The notes: a model not told the origin generated them from the letters alone. A DNA stretch of 64,000 nucleotides from Basidiobolus meristosporus CBS 931.73 (GCA_002104905.1 MCFE01000175.1:78765-142764); one strand, 5' to 3'; shown: positions 10,965-23,430, counted from the first letter of the stretch. Numbers and translations: made by a program.

Positions 10965-12571
10965 GCAATCAAGCAGTATATCATAACAGCCATACATCTG
11001 CAGTAGTAAAGAACAATCAGATGCAAAGCTGTAGCTACCAGTTTACAGGATTACTCCTGGACAATTTTGCACTATGTAGGAGGATCCTGTACACTATGGC
11101 ACAATCTGACACAATGAGGTTAGCACATATAATTGTGCCAACTTTTTATCTTGAGATATGTGTGCAAAGATACCACAGTTATGATAGGTAAAATGCAGTA
11201 ATTGGATATTTTTCTTTTATGTGAAGTTAAATAAATGTATATCACACTAAAAACTGTGCTGCTACTTACTATTTTTGCTATCAACACCCCAAATAGACAC
11301 AATGTCAATGCCTAAATGGTCAATGTATATCCTGTACCTGTGAGCCCCCAAAGCTTCCCTTGATCATTACACCATCTACCTGATTTGCCATCAAATTTCC
11401 CATTCTGACTAATGAGCTAGTGAATCCATAAACTGAGTGATTGCAGAAGGTATCATAGCTAACCTGCCACCAATCAGAAGGGTGCCAAGCAGAGCAAATA
11501 GCTGCACTGGTCTTACAGATGATATATAAGTATGAAGGATATTTGTTTCTAGGGTTTTGTCTCAGATGTGAGACAACCTTGATATTACTTATATTTAAAT
11601 ATATGGATCATGGGTTTGCAACAACTTGATTTGAATCACAAAAAAACTGTGCTGCTTGTTCACAACATATGATAGCAATTCAATGAAATTGCAGCATATT
11701 CTCTTAGGTCTTTTTTCTCACCTGGATTACTACTAAAGCATTTGGCAGTAATCACTTTGCACACCTAAAATACCTCTATGTTGACTATCCTCTTTGCTAC
11801 TTGTGTACTTGTTGGTATTTTGCCTCCTGGCTGATGAGTACAGTGCTGCAGCTTGATCACACTGAGCTGCAGTAGACAATGTTACAGAACCAGCATTAAG
11901 GGACATGTGCTAACACATTCTTTTACTTATTAAAGGATTCAGTGGGGAAGGTTCTTCCACTGGGTCATAGTTGGTCAGCTCTCCAGAACAACATTGCTGA
12001 AGGTCAGGTCTAATTGTCCATACAGGCATAATTAATGTATTAGTAAGGGCCTTGACTGAGTTTGATGTAATGCCACATATTGATGCAATTTGGCTGGCTC
12101 CAATGGACTTGTGTCCAATTAAGTAGTTTGGCAAGTTCTAGTAGTTTTGCTCTGAACCATGTGTATTCATGCCATATGTGGTGCTCTTATGAAGGGTGTT
12201 GGTGTAAACTGTACTGACATGCACCAATGTGTTGGCATTGCAAGGATGATAAGGAATTCAGCAAGGCATGAAGGTGGAAGCAGACTCAATTGCCTGCAGT
12301 CTGTACTTTTCCTCTTGAAATTCCCTTATGGATTCCTCAAGGTAGTCACTATCCTCTGTCTAATACCTTGAAATTGTTGCCTTGATGAGTCCTGGGTATA
12401 CTGCTCTTGGAAGCCACTCAGCTCTGCCAATGTATCTTGCAATACACTAGTCATCCAAGGCAATATTCATTAGAAATCTCCTTGGCTCCCAAAGCTGAGG
12501 CACAAATAGAGGCATCCAATCTTTACTGAACAAATTGAGCATGGAGTTGTTTGCATGCATCTTCCTAATTT
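10965..12571 (-). pseudogene. Old PIF/Harbinger-like copy (H1), CpG-depleted
   Basis: Aligns along its length with 35,190-36,815 of the young element H2. It covers the region downstream of ORF1 and most of ORF1 itself on the minus strand (short frame 12,134-11,910, SPLNPLISKRMC versus PLASKRTRQRM in H2). Nearly every CpG of H2 appears here as TpG or CpA, and the reading frame is destroyed. The copy is truncated at about 12,571, before the start of ORF1, and has no transposase. It interrupts the Gypsy-1 3' LTR. Confidence 0.7.
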
Positions 12572-12599
12572 AAGCTTAAATTTTGATGCACAACACTGT

Positions 12600-14033
12600 T
12601 GTTGGGATCTCGACTCAATCAATAATGGAGGATCTTGAGGCTGTGGCAGTCAAACCACCTTTCACTGCCAACTCATCTACCCCACTGAAGTGTAGCTCAA
12701 CTTGTTCTGCTTCAAACTCTAGTCAAAGAAGCTGTTAACATGTTGGTAATTCCTCTTGGCTATGATGGGATTCTGTCTGTTCCAGGCTTATGGCATTTAT
12801 TGGCAAGAACTGCAGTTTTTTTTGCATGCTTCCCTGTCTCAGGCTTGGGTAGACATTCTTGCATTACCTGTTCCTTTATAACTTCCAAATTTTCAATGCT
12901 ACTTTGACTGAATGCTTCTTGAGTGGCACTATGCTTTTTCCTTGATAAATGTTGTGCTGGTACATCTTTGTCTGCCTGCCTGTCCCTTTTTGGCACTCTT
13001 CCAGCTGCCTGATGCCTCTTTAATGCTTGTTTGGAGCTTTTAGCCCTGCTTGTAATGAGCTCTTGAGGAAGACACTGGTTTTTAGCCATGGTACCCTTGT
13101 TTTTCTGTCTTTGATAGTTTCTGCTGTTCCTAAGATACTTTCTTAGCATACTAATGCTGGCACATAATCCATTTGCCCATTTGCATCAAGGGTAATATAG
13201 ATGTAATATGTCAAGCACATTTTGCTTGGCCTTGAGTTCCTGATAGCCTCATGATATGTCACCCTCAAGGCAATGGCATGTCAGACTTCTGATGGCCTCT
13301 TGAATGTTAGCCCATTCTTCATTACTGCACTCAACAGCTTTACCAATCTTCAATGTCTTATGGTTTTTAGGCTGTGATATAAACACCACATTGTCTCCCT
13401 CCCATGCAGAGATAAGCTTTTCTGTGGGCTTTATCTTTGGATATTGTTGCAGCGCCTCAAAGATTGTATGGTACTCCTCTGCTGTTACATCATGAAATGG
13501 CTTGATTCTTGGCTGTGACATTGAGCTACACGGGTACCTTCTTTGCAGCAAAGAGACTGCTTTCTCTACCTGCAATATTGGTTGCTCTTCACACGTAATC
13601 TGCTCATCCTGCTTCTGGACTACTTCCTGATTTCTCTGGGCAATTGCATCTGTCCTATCAGCCACTACACCTGGTTACTTCATGAACACTTTGATATGAG
13701 CTAACAACATACTTGTTAATATGGGTGGGGGGATGTTTTGATGGCCACTTGCTGGTCTTCAACTGAAAATATTACATTTGCTAAACCCTCATCTTCCTGA
13801 GCATAACTGTCAGCTTGCGGCTCTGCAGAGGTTCTCAATTACCCACTGACTGAGAGCCTGGGAGTCTGCATTATTACCCTCAATGGGCACACTGTCAACA
13901 TGACCTTTTTGGATGTAGCCCTGCTTGTTGCAATGAATGCCAAAGCAAGATGTTGTCCAACTGTTGTTCTGCTGCCATTGGCAGTAGGGTTTGGTTGAGA
14001 ATCAGACAACATTGCTTTATTTCTTGGGGGCAT
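12600..14033 (-). pseudogene. ORF A of CACTA copy C1
   Basis: Reads from an ATG at 14,033 (MPPRNKAMLSDSQPNP). A frameshift after about 45 codons is followed by a coiled-coil-like region (13,665-13,500; VQKQDEQI, VEKAVSLLQRR), the conserved QYPKIKPTEKLISAWEG and QPKNHKTLKIGKAVEC blocks, and a basic module (13,149-12,760; SRAKSSKQALKRHQAAGRV, then AQHLSRKKHSATQEA). The C-terminal part is traceable in another frame to about 12,600. There are no cysteine clusters and no known enzyme motif. Low-complexity basic and Ser/Thr-rich composition suggests a nucleic-acid-binding accessory protein, comparable in role but not in sequence to plant TNPA; this is inference. Confidence 0.55.
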
Positions 14034-14439
14034 ATATATGGAAGAGAGCTAAATCAAACACAAAAAAGTGTTACATATACATAGGTATGTGGTGCCACAT
14101 CTTTACTTATAATGCTTACTATGGTGGGTGATCATTGATTCTTACATTTATGTAGGTGCAATGTCTTGAATACAGGACTGTCTTAAATTCTCATGAGTAT
14201 TGACTAAAAAGGGATAAAATAGTGTTATGTTGTTAAAGGTCAAACTGTTTGCCCCATGGATGAGACTACTGTGATTTAATGCTGTAAAAGAAGAGGATAA
14301 AGACCATATGGCTATTGATGCAAGCCTCTCAGCCATGAAGCACACAGACAGCTTGGGAAGATTACAAGGATCACAGCCAGTGTTTTGCCCAACAAATCAT
14401 ATTTGACCATTCATCAGTCACTATGGTACCAAGATTATC

Positions 14440-15140
14440 ATGCAGGTCAGTTGATACTTCATATTGGCACTTGGCTGTCTTGGTAACCTTGCGCAAACTG
14501 AGTTAGATGAGTTTATGATGACTTTAGGCTCACCTCAGCCCTCTGAATATGGCACACAGAGTGATTGCTCTGATAAAGAAGGATCACTGATGGATTGTGG
14601 CCTATATCCCTTAGCAACAGTACCACTCATGAACCTGGTTAAATCCTAATATACAATGAGACAGCACACATTGAAACAAGTACCAAGGATACTTTATGGA
14701 GCCAAGTGGGCCCAGTAATCCATCTACTGGTGAATGATACAATATATTGGCTAGATAAGTGGTATGTTTCTACTAATATCAGTAATGTGGGCTCTGAGGA
14801 CTTACTACTACTTTGTGCCAATATCATTCTGGGATGTAACTTATCATGTACATGGTACAAGTGGACAAGCTTCAGGCAGCTTGCAACATATGACCCAAAG
14901 AATGTCCTGATTCCTGCATATGTCAACAGTTGCATGGCATTCACACCAAAAAATTCCACCATTGCAATGTGTTTGTAGAGGTCATTAAGTAGGAGGCTAT
15001 AGTTGTTTTTGATTCAAACTATTTGTGAAATACCCAAGGCAGTAGCAGGTAGGCAAATATAGAGGGGTAATTCTACAGTGGTATATATGAATTACACAAG
15101 CAGATGTAGAAAAAGGAAATACCATTTGGTAAATTGGTAT
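14440..15140 (+). pseudogene. Transposase N- and C-terminal pieces, CACTA copy C1
   Basis: Blocks shared with copies C2 and C3: ALGCLGNLAQTELDEF, SEYGTQSDCSDKEGS, DTLWSQV.PVIHLLVNDT, EDLLLL.ANIILG, and LATYDPKNVLIPAYVNSC, leading into the cysteine-rich zone. After the internal deletion near 14,970 come IPKAVAGRQI and RKRKYH, matching the C-terminus at 40,030-40,150 of C3. Stops are present. The region upstream of 14,440 (to ORF A at 14,034) is conserved between copies and probably holds the shared promoter and perhaps a first exon. Confidence 0.6.
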
Positions 15141-15506
15141 GGTATCATTGTACAGTACTAGCTGTAGGCTGCAATACTGCTATGATATTGCCATCAGAGG
15201 CCTACAATGGGGCCTTCAAAACACCGTCAAGTTTCTTGCCATATAAGACAATTTGATGTACTGGCCAGTTAGATTCATTTTGAAATAGTTGCAGAGCGCA
15301 TTAACATTGCAACAATGCCATGTAATTATTGCTACAGCACCAATCCAACCCTGTTAAGTTTTTAACTTTATTCAAAAGTAAAAATAACTAAATGCTGATG
15401 TGATCCCATCATGAGATTGTTAAGAGTGTTGCTAATTCTAAGCTGCTGGTATTATGATGGTCTCCAAATTGGATCCTGTTAGCTGATCAGGATCAGATCC
15501 ACTGGT

Positions 15507-15530
15507 GGGACTAAACAATTTTTCATAGGG
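15507..15530 (-). repeat. Right terminal repeat of CACTA copy C1
   Basis: Reverse complement begins CCCTATGAAAAATTGTTTAG. Compare left ends at 22,429 (reverse) and 26,138, which begin CCCTATGAGAAATTATTGTG, and the right end of C4 at 26,421 (CCCTAGGAAAAATAATTTGG). Confidence 0.6.
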
Positions 15531-16365
15531 TCTGAGTATGAACTCATTACTTATGAATATCTTACTAAGTGGAAGTACTGTAACTGTTGGGTTGTAACTT
15601 GGATATTCAAGCTAACTTAGTCATGAAGATCTTATTCTGTGATTAGCAATCCATCTTGACCAAGCTTTTAGTTTTTGATTTACTTGGAATATCTTCACTA
15701 AAAACATCAGGTACCACTAACATGAGATTTTCAAAGTTTTTCAAAAGTCCCCAGACCTTGCACAAATACTGTTTGGATCTTCCTTAACAAACTCTATATG
15801 TTTATCTGTCTTAATCTATCAAAAATATAGGTACCATATTTTTCATCAATAAATCTAAACATGAATAACATATGAATCTTCCAGTTGTCCAGGTCACCTT
15901 CAGTGCTCCTTAGAATACTTCCACAAATTAAGCAACTTCTACACTGTGTACATTGTGAGCCTTGGGATACTAATATAGTCACTTCTGAAATATTCCCAGG
16001 TACTGTTTCAGGATAGACCAAGGTAGTAAGGTCCTCTGCTAACAAATCTCTGACTTGATCAATCTCTGCTTTAGTCTTGTACACTTGGTATACCTTACTC
16101 TGATGATAGTATCCAAAAGATATGGATTTTATACTATTGATCATACTCACACTGATAATCAGACAACTTCCTCCTGGTGCTCCACAACCAGGTATTCCTT
16201 GGTCCCAATCAAATGGCACTTTTTACTGCACTTTTGGATCTTGTAGCCAGTGTTGTATTATGGATTGAATTTGGCTCCAACTGTGAGCAATGACTACTTG
16301 CTAAGAATGGTTGAGTATTCCCCACCAGGGTATAAGAGAATGTTTGGACTCACTACAAGTATTGC
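15531..16365 (+). mobile_element. Copia LTR fragment and degenerate Copia sequence
   Basis: 15,594-15,800 aligns with the sense strand of the Copia LTR (TGTTGGGTTGTAA, CTTGGAATATCTTCACTAAAA, TCAGGTACC, TTTTCAAAGTTTTTCAAA). Adjoining minus-strand sequence to about 16,219 has one open stretch of 141 codons whose FGYYHQSKVYQVY block resembles the Copia 'FLGYCNESKAYRLY' segment. 16,220-16,365 shows nothing recognisable. Confidence 0.5.
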
Positions 16366-17585
16366 TGTAAGAGTCTTGGAGATAGTGGAAGTGGTTGGGA
16401 GAACAAGTAGAATATATGGTTTGCACTGACTGATTTATTGATTGTAAATGTAGTTTTTATACTTTTCTATAGCTTTAGTATAACAAACATGTAAAATGGG
16501 CTTAGGAAGGTCTCAAGAATATGTGTACCCAGTTTGGAGCTGTTTGAACAACTTTGAGAATTTTCACACTATGGGTACCTGGTATATTGGTGAAGATATT
16601 TTACGTAAGTCCCTACAAGGAATTTGATCAGTGTTCTCTAAGCTTTGTAAGTAATGGTCTAAGTGACTAAGGTAGGGGAGTATTAAGGTGGAATTACAAA
16701 TTTTTACAACACTCCCACTCAGCCAAATGTTCATATTGACTAATCCTAATTCTGACCTAAGATATATTGAAATATGTCTCTGGCCAATGGTTGAGTAAAT
16801 ATATCTGCCATCATTTCATCTGTAGGACTGTAAACTAAGCTGACTAAGTTATTTTCTTTGGCTTTACATATGGAAAGGTTTCCAATATTGATATGCTTAG
16901 TTCTAGCATGAAAAGCTGGCTTTCTACCTGATTGTATACAACCATAATTATTCTGAAATAAAGTGATGGGTGTTTTTCAACTCAAGTCTAAGTCTTCAAA
17001 AATCTTTCCTAACCACATTACTTCTTGGTAGTCTCACAAGCTATCATATGCTCTGTATCTGTGGTAAAATGTGCTACAGTTGGTTACTTGAACTCCATGA
17101 GATTGCTCCTTTACAATAAAGAAAGGTGTAATATGTGGTGAATCTTCTGTCTTTCAAATTATGTGCCCAGCCAGCTTCAGAGTATCCCACAATGTTGCTC
17201 TGAATCATCATAGGTACATCTTAGGCAAATATCAGCTGTCATTTTAGGTATCTAAAAATCCACTCAACTGCTGTAATATAAACAAATCTATAGCTTTGAT
17301 TATGCTGGCTCACAACTGCTGCCAAATATGAGATATCAGGATGTATTGCAAGCATGAGGTATATGAGATATCTGTCTATAGATTGATAAGATGAGTCAGT
17401 GCTTTTAGATGGCATCAAGCACTCTTGAGTTGGTTGAGTTTTGACCAACTGGAGGTTTGTCTCCATTGGAGTAGCAGCCGGTTTAGAGACTTCCATTTAG
17501 TACTTCATTAGTGTATCTTGAATATATTTGGATTTGCCAAGGTTGATGGTCCAGGTACTTCTGCCTATGGGTAACTTTATTCCAT
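16366..17585 (-). mobile_element. Copia-1: 3' LTR plus end of reverse transcriptase and RNase H
   Basis: The LTR is 16,366-16,711 (TGTAAGAGTCTTGGAG ... TTTTTACAACA on plus). Minus-strand coding follows: RNase H end with many breaks, then 17,496-17,239 (KPAATPMETNLQLVKTQPTQE, SYLAAVVSQHNQSYR, RIFRYLK-like) and the preceding LGKSKYIQDTLMKY block, as in the intact copy at 61.3-62.3 kb. The 5' part is missing; at about 17,585 it is joined to the C-terminus of a CACTA transposase. Confidence 0.8.
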
Positions 17586-19920
17586 ATATATATCTTGCAA
17601 ACATATGCTTGGTTGCCACCACTTCTACCATGAATACCTCCTGAAAATCCGCAAAGAGCTTCTTGGTATTTAGCTTATATATCCCTTCTCCATGCTGGAT
17701 TCTAGTCCCCCTTATAGGTGAACTCTGGCTCTTGTATGTGTGAATTCTGTAATGAATGGTGTAGAAGTTGGCTTGTGACCAAGAGAAACCCGGCATGTTT
17801 TGTATACGCTTTCCTAATAAAGAATAGTTATTTGTTGCACCCAACTAAACTTTGCAGTAATTAACTGATTACCCACAGAGTAGGGCTGCTTAGCTTCTTT
17901 GTTCCATAGGTATAGGTGTCTCCATGTGTATATCTGTCCTTGGTAGTTGCAAACTCTGCCTGGCTGTCTTCCATATACCAATTCATCACATTCATCACAG
18001 ACTTGATGGTAATATTCCTGATGAGATTGGGATATGGTAGTACCTGCGTGCTGACTTGTCTTCCTATATCCCCATACATCTGCTCTGTAGGAAACTCCCA
18101 ACAGGTGAAGCAAGGCCCAATATTCTTCACACACCAAGCAAGATGGAGTACAGAATTAATATAGTGGCAGCAGAGATCTATGCATTCATCTTCATGGATG
18201 TAGTATAGCCGCTCAAATCCTGTAACAAACTCCTTGCACAACAGCTGTAGATGTGTCAATTTAGCATTGGTGATCAGCTTCTGGATAAATATTGCGGCAT
18301 TGTCCACATATGACTCCCAATGATTCCAATGTACTTATGGCAGAATTGGCTTCAGAACACCACTTGAATAAATAGGTATTCAGTTCATCCACTCTTTGCA
18401 TTTGTATTGATGCATATATGTATGAATATTGATTAGAGCCTGTGAGAGGTACTTAAGGTAGCAGATACTCTGCAATATCTGGCCAATTCTTTCAAGTATT
18501 TCTGGTATCTCTAGGAGCTCATTCAGCCTGAAATGCCCCATGTACTACTCAGTCTTCAATTCAGGGATATTGTTCAAAAAAGTAGATGCATTGCTCCCAG
18601 TGGAAAGCCTTTGGTCCAAGAAATACCCTTTATTGTAGTATCTCAAGTTTCAAATTGACTACCTGTTCTGGCCCATGGCTCATTGTTTGCCAACTTTGCT
18701 ACAGCTGCCTGCTGACTTCTATATATTCCCTCTGTGTAAAGATGATATTCATAGTGCTAGTGTTTGGGTAATAATAATGTGTATGAGTTATGGAGTAAAT
18801 CACTTGGATGTTGCCCACTCAATAGTAATACTATCCATTGTGCCCAGAAAAGCCTGCTATCTTGCTGATGGCTGGGGTATCTCCAATGCAAATAATAATA
18901 TGCCCTTTGACACAATGGCCATTTACTATTATCATACTGGCAAACACACAAAATGCATTCAGTAATGGATGCAGATAGATATTCAGGTTGGACAGTGATT
19001 TAGGCCCATATACCAGTGAGACTATCATCTAATTTCTGCTCTGGTAATGTAAGTTAGGTGGCAGTTTCAGGTTGATGAAAATATGTGGCCAGCAGGATTA
19101 GCTTGTAGAGTACCTGTTTAACAAGAGTCCATCAAGTGCTAAGACAAAGGCATGGTCATACATATGTTCAAAGTAGCCCTGGCTTCTTGGCTGTTTGCAA
19201 TGTTTAACATCAAATATACTTGATATGTTTGCACCTGATTGATACTGATTGTGGTACTTTATAGCTTTGCCATATTTGTCAGGCTGCATGAGCTTTGTTA
19301 GACATGGTGTTACTGGAATGTATCTACAGTGTCAACAACATATTCCCTCAATGGTAGTGGATTCCTGACAATTTGGACACATTGCAGTGGTGGCATTTTT
19401 AGATGTGAATGCCATGCAACTGTTGGCACATGCTGGAATCAGGACAGTCTCTGGGTCATATGTTGCATACTGCATGATGGTTGTCCACTTGTGCCCTGTA
19501 CATGGTAGCTTGTATCCTGGAATGATTTTGGCAAGAAGTAGCATTAAGTCCCCAAAGCTGGCATTACTTATATTAGTGGAAATGCACCACTTCTCTAGTC
19601 AAACCATTACATCATTCACCAATAGATGGATTACTGGGCTCACTTGGCAGTATGAGGTGTCCTTGGCATTTGCTTCAATGGATGTTGTCTCATTGCATTT
19701 TAGGATTTGACTGGGCTCATCCATGCTACTGTTGTTAGGGGAGATAGGCTTCCAATCCATCAGTGAGCCTTCTTTGTCACAACTATACTCAGCATGCCAT
19801 ATTCAGAGGGCTGGGGTGAGCCTAAAGGCAACACAAAATCATCTGACTCAGTTTGCACAAGGTTATAAATACAGCCAGGTGCCATATAGAAATATCAACT
19901 AGCCAGCAAGATAATGTTGG
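17586..19920 (-). pseudogene. Transposase of CACTA copy C2
   Basis: Minus-strand blocks in order: LATYDPETVLIPACANSC and CMAFTSKNATTAMCPNC (19,544-19,350, putative zinc-binding cysteines), the partly decayed FDVKHCKQPRSQGYFEHMY and LDGLLLNRYSTS segments, LINLNLPP- and GPKSLSNLNIYL-like blocks, CIGDTPAISKIAGFSGHNG (about 18,890-18,840), a helical middle, then QLLCKEFVTGFERLYYIHED, CFTCWEFPTEQM and LPYPNLIRNITIKSV (18,250-17,990), and the LFADFQEVFMVEVVATKHMF tail (17,660-17,600). The series matches fungal EnSpm/CACTA ('Plavaka'-type) transposases, which carry NLP..R..N, GPK.P and D-PA-RK-GF blocks and a GP..W.FP.ER segment. Stops and frameshifts are frequent. Confidence 0.65.
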
Positions 19921-20310
19921 TTCAGAAGTTACTGATGAATGGTCAGATATGACTTGTGTGGCAAAACACTTGCCATGATCCTTCCAATACTACCTATGCT
20001 GTCTGCATGCTTCATGGCTGAGAGGCTTGTTACAATAGCCACATGGTCTTTATTTTCTTCTCTGATTGTGTTGAATCAAAGTAGTGCTGTCCATGGGGCA
20101 AACAGTGAGACCTTCAACAACAAAATGCTACTATATCACCTTTTGGTCAATACTCATGATAATTCAAGACAGTCTTGTATTTGAGACATTGCACCTACAC
20201 GAATGTAAGATTCAATGACAACCCACCATTGTGAGCATTATAAATAAAGTTTTGGCACCAAATACTCACATATATGTAGCACTATTTCCCCTTTGGTTTG
20301 ACTCACTTCC

Positions 20311-21975
20311 ATGTATATGCTGCAAAAAACTAAAGCCAAGCTCTGTGGTCCCCAACCAAACCCCACTGCTGATGGCAGCAGAAGAATGGTTGGACAACAG
20401 CTTGCTTTGATATCCAGCGCAACAAGCAGGGCTGCATCCAAAAAAGGTCATATTTATAGTGTGCCCACTGAAGGTGGAAATGTGGACTCCTTAGGCTCTC
20501 AGTCAAGTAGCAATTAAGACCTCTGCAGAGCCACAAGCTGACTGTTATGCTCAGGCAGATGAAAGTGTAGCAAATGCAGTACCTCCAGTTGAAGACCAGC
20601 AAGTTGCTGTCATAAGAGCACCACCACACATATTAGCAAGTATGTTGTCAGATCATACTAAAGCATCAATGAGGCAATTAGGTGCAGTGGCTGATAGGAT
20701 AGATGCAATGGCCCAGAATACTCAGGAAATAGTCCAGCAACAGGATGAGTGGATAATATATGTAGAACAGTCAATATCTCAGGTAGAGAAAGCAGTCTCT
20801 TTGCTGCAAAGAAAGAGCTCAAGTAGCTCTATGTCCCAGCCAAGAATTGAGTCATTTCCCAATGTACAGCACAGGATCACTGTACAGTCTGTGAAGCACA
20901 ACAACAGTGCCCAAAGATAAAACCTACAGAAAAACCTATCATAGTATGGGAGGGAGACATTGTGGTGTTTATATCAAAGTCTTAAAATCAAATCACACTG
21001 AGGCTCTGTAAAGCCATTGAGTGCAATAATGAAAAGTGGGCTAATATTCAAGAAGCTGTCAGAAGTCTAGCATGCCATTACTTTAAGGCTGGCATACCAT
21101 GAGACCATCAGGAACTCAAGGCCAAGCAGGATGAGCTTGCCTTGTTCCATGAGCATTATCCTTGATTCAAACAGCCCAACAGATCTTGGGCCAGCATTGG
21201 AATGCTTAGAAAGTATATTAAGAAAAGCAGAAACTATCAATGGCAGAAGCACAAGGGTGCCATGGCTAAAAACCAGCAGCTTCTTCAAGAGCGCATAACA
21301 AGCAGGGCCAAAAGCTCTAAACAAGCATCAGAGAGATGTCAGGTAGCTGGAAGAGTGCAAATTAGGGACCAGCAGGCAAACACAGATACACCTGCACAAC
21401 ATTTATCAAGGAAAAAGTGTAGTAACACTCAAGAAGGACTAAGTCCCAGTAGCAGTGAAGGACCAACAGTGATAAAAACCAGCAACTCTTTTAGGAGCAT
21501 GTCCCAACTATGGCTGGCAGCCCACTGATGCCTAGAATCTTCTAGAACCTTGTCATTAGTAATCACTTGGCAATCAGCAAAATTGTTTAAGGGAAAGAAA
21601 TCCTTCATCGATAAATCATCCCTTTTATAGGTAACACTTCTACCTTATTGATTAGCAATTGATCACTGCACCTGCCTTCAACAGTACATCTCAGACCTGC
21701 CATCAAGGAGCTTTTCAGGGTAGTCCACAAGACACACAGAGATCTTTGGAGACACTTGGAGCACCTAGGAAGCTAGAGAAGCAGGAGCTTTTACCATAGT
21801 GACATATTGACAAAGACACCAGCAGTTTAGAAACTGAGGTTATTGCACCCATCAGACACCTCACTCACCTTGAGTTGTGTAGCTTCTCCCAGGAGTACCT
21901 CTACACCACCACACTGTTAGGTTCCCACTGGAGTCATGGAAACAGAGCATTACACCAGAAATACTTATTGAGTGG
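20311..21975 (+). pseudogene. ORF A of CACTA copy C2
   Basis: Starts in the shared KLCGPQPNPTADGSRRMVGQ block, then ATSRAASKKGHIYSVPTEG. The coiled-coil-like part follows at 20,642-20,870 (AVADRIDAMAQNTQEIVQQQ, VEKAVSLLQRKSSSSSMSQP), then a decayed conserved middle, the basic module at 21,202-21,480 (ITSRAKSSKQASERCQVAGR, PAQHLSRKKCSNTQEG), an LTR insertion, and the last codons at 21,914-21,975. Frameshifts separate the frames. Same protein family as 32.7-33.7 and 13.2-14.0 kb. Confidence 0.6.
21525..21913 (+). mobile_element. LTR-B fragment in ORF A of C2
   Basis: Near-identical to 31,226-31,614 at the 3' half of the complete LTR-B (CACTGATGCCTAGAATC ... CACCACCACA). The 5' half is absent. 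After it ORF A resumes. Confidence 0.75.
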
Positions 21976-22405
21976 CGGATTTTAATGGAGTTACTTGTTG
22001 AGTGTGGGGTTGGGGTTAATGTAAGTGTAGGGTATAGGGACCTTCATAGGTCAATACAATTGGCAATTGAGGTACAACTGAAGTTTCAATGGAAATAAAC
22101 CAAGTTGTATGCATAAATAGTAAGAGAAATGGTTGAGTTAGCAAGTAAGGGACATGAAAAAGAGGCAATAGCCAATCAATGTACACAATTTTAGGAAGTA
22201 TTCAATTTTCCAGGATCAGAGAGTGAGCAAATTAGCAGGAAACTAATCAAAAGACAGTAATATATTGTTGTGATGAAAAATTTTGAACAAGTTTTTTGTG
22301 AAATCTGGGGTGCAATTTTTTTTCAGCAGTCTCTGCACAGTGTCATGATAGGATTGGTACCTCTTAGTCATGCGGCTTTAGTTCTATAACAGCCTTTTTA
22401 CAGGA

Positions 22406-22429
22406 TCATCACAATAATTTCTCATAGGG
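22406..22429 (-). repeat. Left terminal repeat of CACTA copy C2
   Basis: Reverse complement begins CCCTATGAGAAATTATTGTG, the same as the plus strand at 26,138. It marks the end of the element; Copia integrase sequence follows. Confidence 0.6.
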
Positions 22430-22436
22430 TGCTGGA

Positions 22437-23085
22437 ATGATCACCATTGGTATATTCCTGGGCACTGATTCAGTCTCTTCCATAGTGTTGATATCTTCTG
22501 GAGTGAAAAAATTTCAATTATTTTCTCTTAGGCAATCCCGACTATTGGTGGACTTGAGAGCAGATTTCTGTCAGCATTATACGTTATATTTTGTAAAAGT
22601 ACTTGAATATTTTCAAACAACACATCCCTGAACTTGATCAGCTTCTTTGCTTTGGGGTTGTAGAGTCTGTATGCCTTACTCTCATTACAGTAGCCCAAAA
22701 ACATACATTTTATACTATTCAGCTCAAAGCTTGACTGATTTCCAGGCTTTTTCCTTGCATATACTATACATCCAGATATTCTTTGATGTTTTGCACTTGA
22801 TCTGTATTGGTGTCATGCTTTGTATGGAGCAGAATCACAGAGTATTCAGTTAAAACTCCAACTTTCAATGTATACAGTTGTGGCAATTGATTCTGCCCTA
22901 AAGTCATAAGACAATCTTTGATCATGGATTATAGATTCTGCCAAATCACTTATTGATCTGTTTGCTTGTTCAGCCACTTCATTTTTCTGTGGGGAGTATA
23001 ATACAGTAGTCTCTTGCTTTATCCCATGAATTTTGCAGAAGCGGATGAAGAGTTTTGAGGTATATTCTGCTTTAAAGTTCTGTAG
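22437..23085 (-). pseudogene. Copia-2 integrase fragment
   Basis: The minus strand reads ELQNFKAEYTSKLFIRFCKI, GIKQETTVLYSPQKNEVAEQ, NRSISDLAESIIHDQ (Copia integrase core with the P-Q-x-N-x-V-A-E box), then after frameshifts KCMFLGYCNESKAYRLYNPK. The N-terminal zinc-binding region and the reverse transcriptase are absent. Confidence 0.8.
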
Positions 23086-23413
23086 TTCCACCTAGCTATT
23101 CATCTAACTTGGTCACTTAGATCATCACCTTCAAATCTTAGAGAATACTGATTAAATTTCTTGTTGGTACTTAATTGGAATTTTCTCACCAAGATATCAG
23201 GTGCTCAGAACATAAAAATTCTCAAAGTTGTCCAAACAGCCCTTAGCTTTGCACACATGTTCTTAGGATCTTCCTATGCTTATTCTATATGGTTGCTATG
23301 CTAAGACCATGTCAAAGTACAGAAACTACTCTTACATTCAATAAATCATTAAGAGAAAATCACATAATCTACTTGTTGTCCCAATCACTTTAAATATCTC
23401 CTAGACTCTTACA
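23086..23413 (+). mobile_element. Copia LTR, sense orientation
   Basis: Matches the reverse complement of the LTR at 60,763-61,111 from TCCACCTA to GACTCTTACA. The first 20 or so bases are missing. It is followed by a primer-binding site and gag. Confidence 0.8.
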
Positions 23414-23415
23414 TC

Positions 23416-23430
23416 AGGTTATGAGCCCTG
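23416..23430 (+). promoter_or_regulatory. Copia primer-binding site matching half initiator-Met tRNA
   Basis: AGGTTATGAGCCCTG lies two bases after the LTR. Its complement is CAGGGCTCATAACC, the anticodon stem-loop of eukaryotic initiator tRNA-Met (anticodon CAT). Use of a tRNA cut in its anticodon loop is known for Drosophila copia and yeast Ty5 (hemiviruses). Related sites lie at 45,225-45,236 and, decayed, at 45,956-45,967. Confidence 0.7.

Larger units (their letters stand above)
12572..15530 (+). mobile_element. CACTA-like element copy C1, internally deleted
   Basis: Contains ORF A on the minus strand (14,033 down to about 12,600) and, divergently, the first part of the transposase on the plus strand (from about 14,440). 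The transposase jumps at about 14,970 from its cysteine-rich block straight to its C-terminal region, which in copy C3 lies thousands of bases further on. The right end carries the terminal repeat ending TTTTTCATAGGG at 15,530. The left terminus is lost. This is the usual form of a non-autonomous derivative mobilised in trans. Confidence 0.65.
17586..22429 (-). mobile_element. CACTA-like element copy C2
   Basis: The transposase lies on the minus strand (about 19,900 to 17,586, C-terminus cut by Copia-1). ORF A runs divergently on the plus strand from 20,311. A left terminal region (21,976-22,429) ends in CTCATAGGG, the reverse of CCCTATGAG. An LTR-B fragment interrupts ORF A at 21,525-21,913. 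This copy establishes the order: left terminus, ORF A (outward-reading), shared promoter, transposase. Confidence 0.65.

Noticed and set aside
21976-22429. First taken as an LTR family (repeats at 24,305-24,690 and 26,138-26,420)
   Set aside because: It follows the ORF A C-terminus and ends in CATAGGG, the inverse of the other terminus, so it is the left terminal region of the CACTA element.
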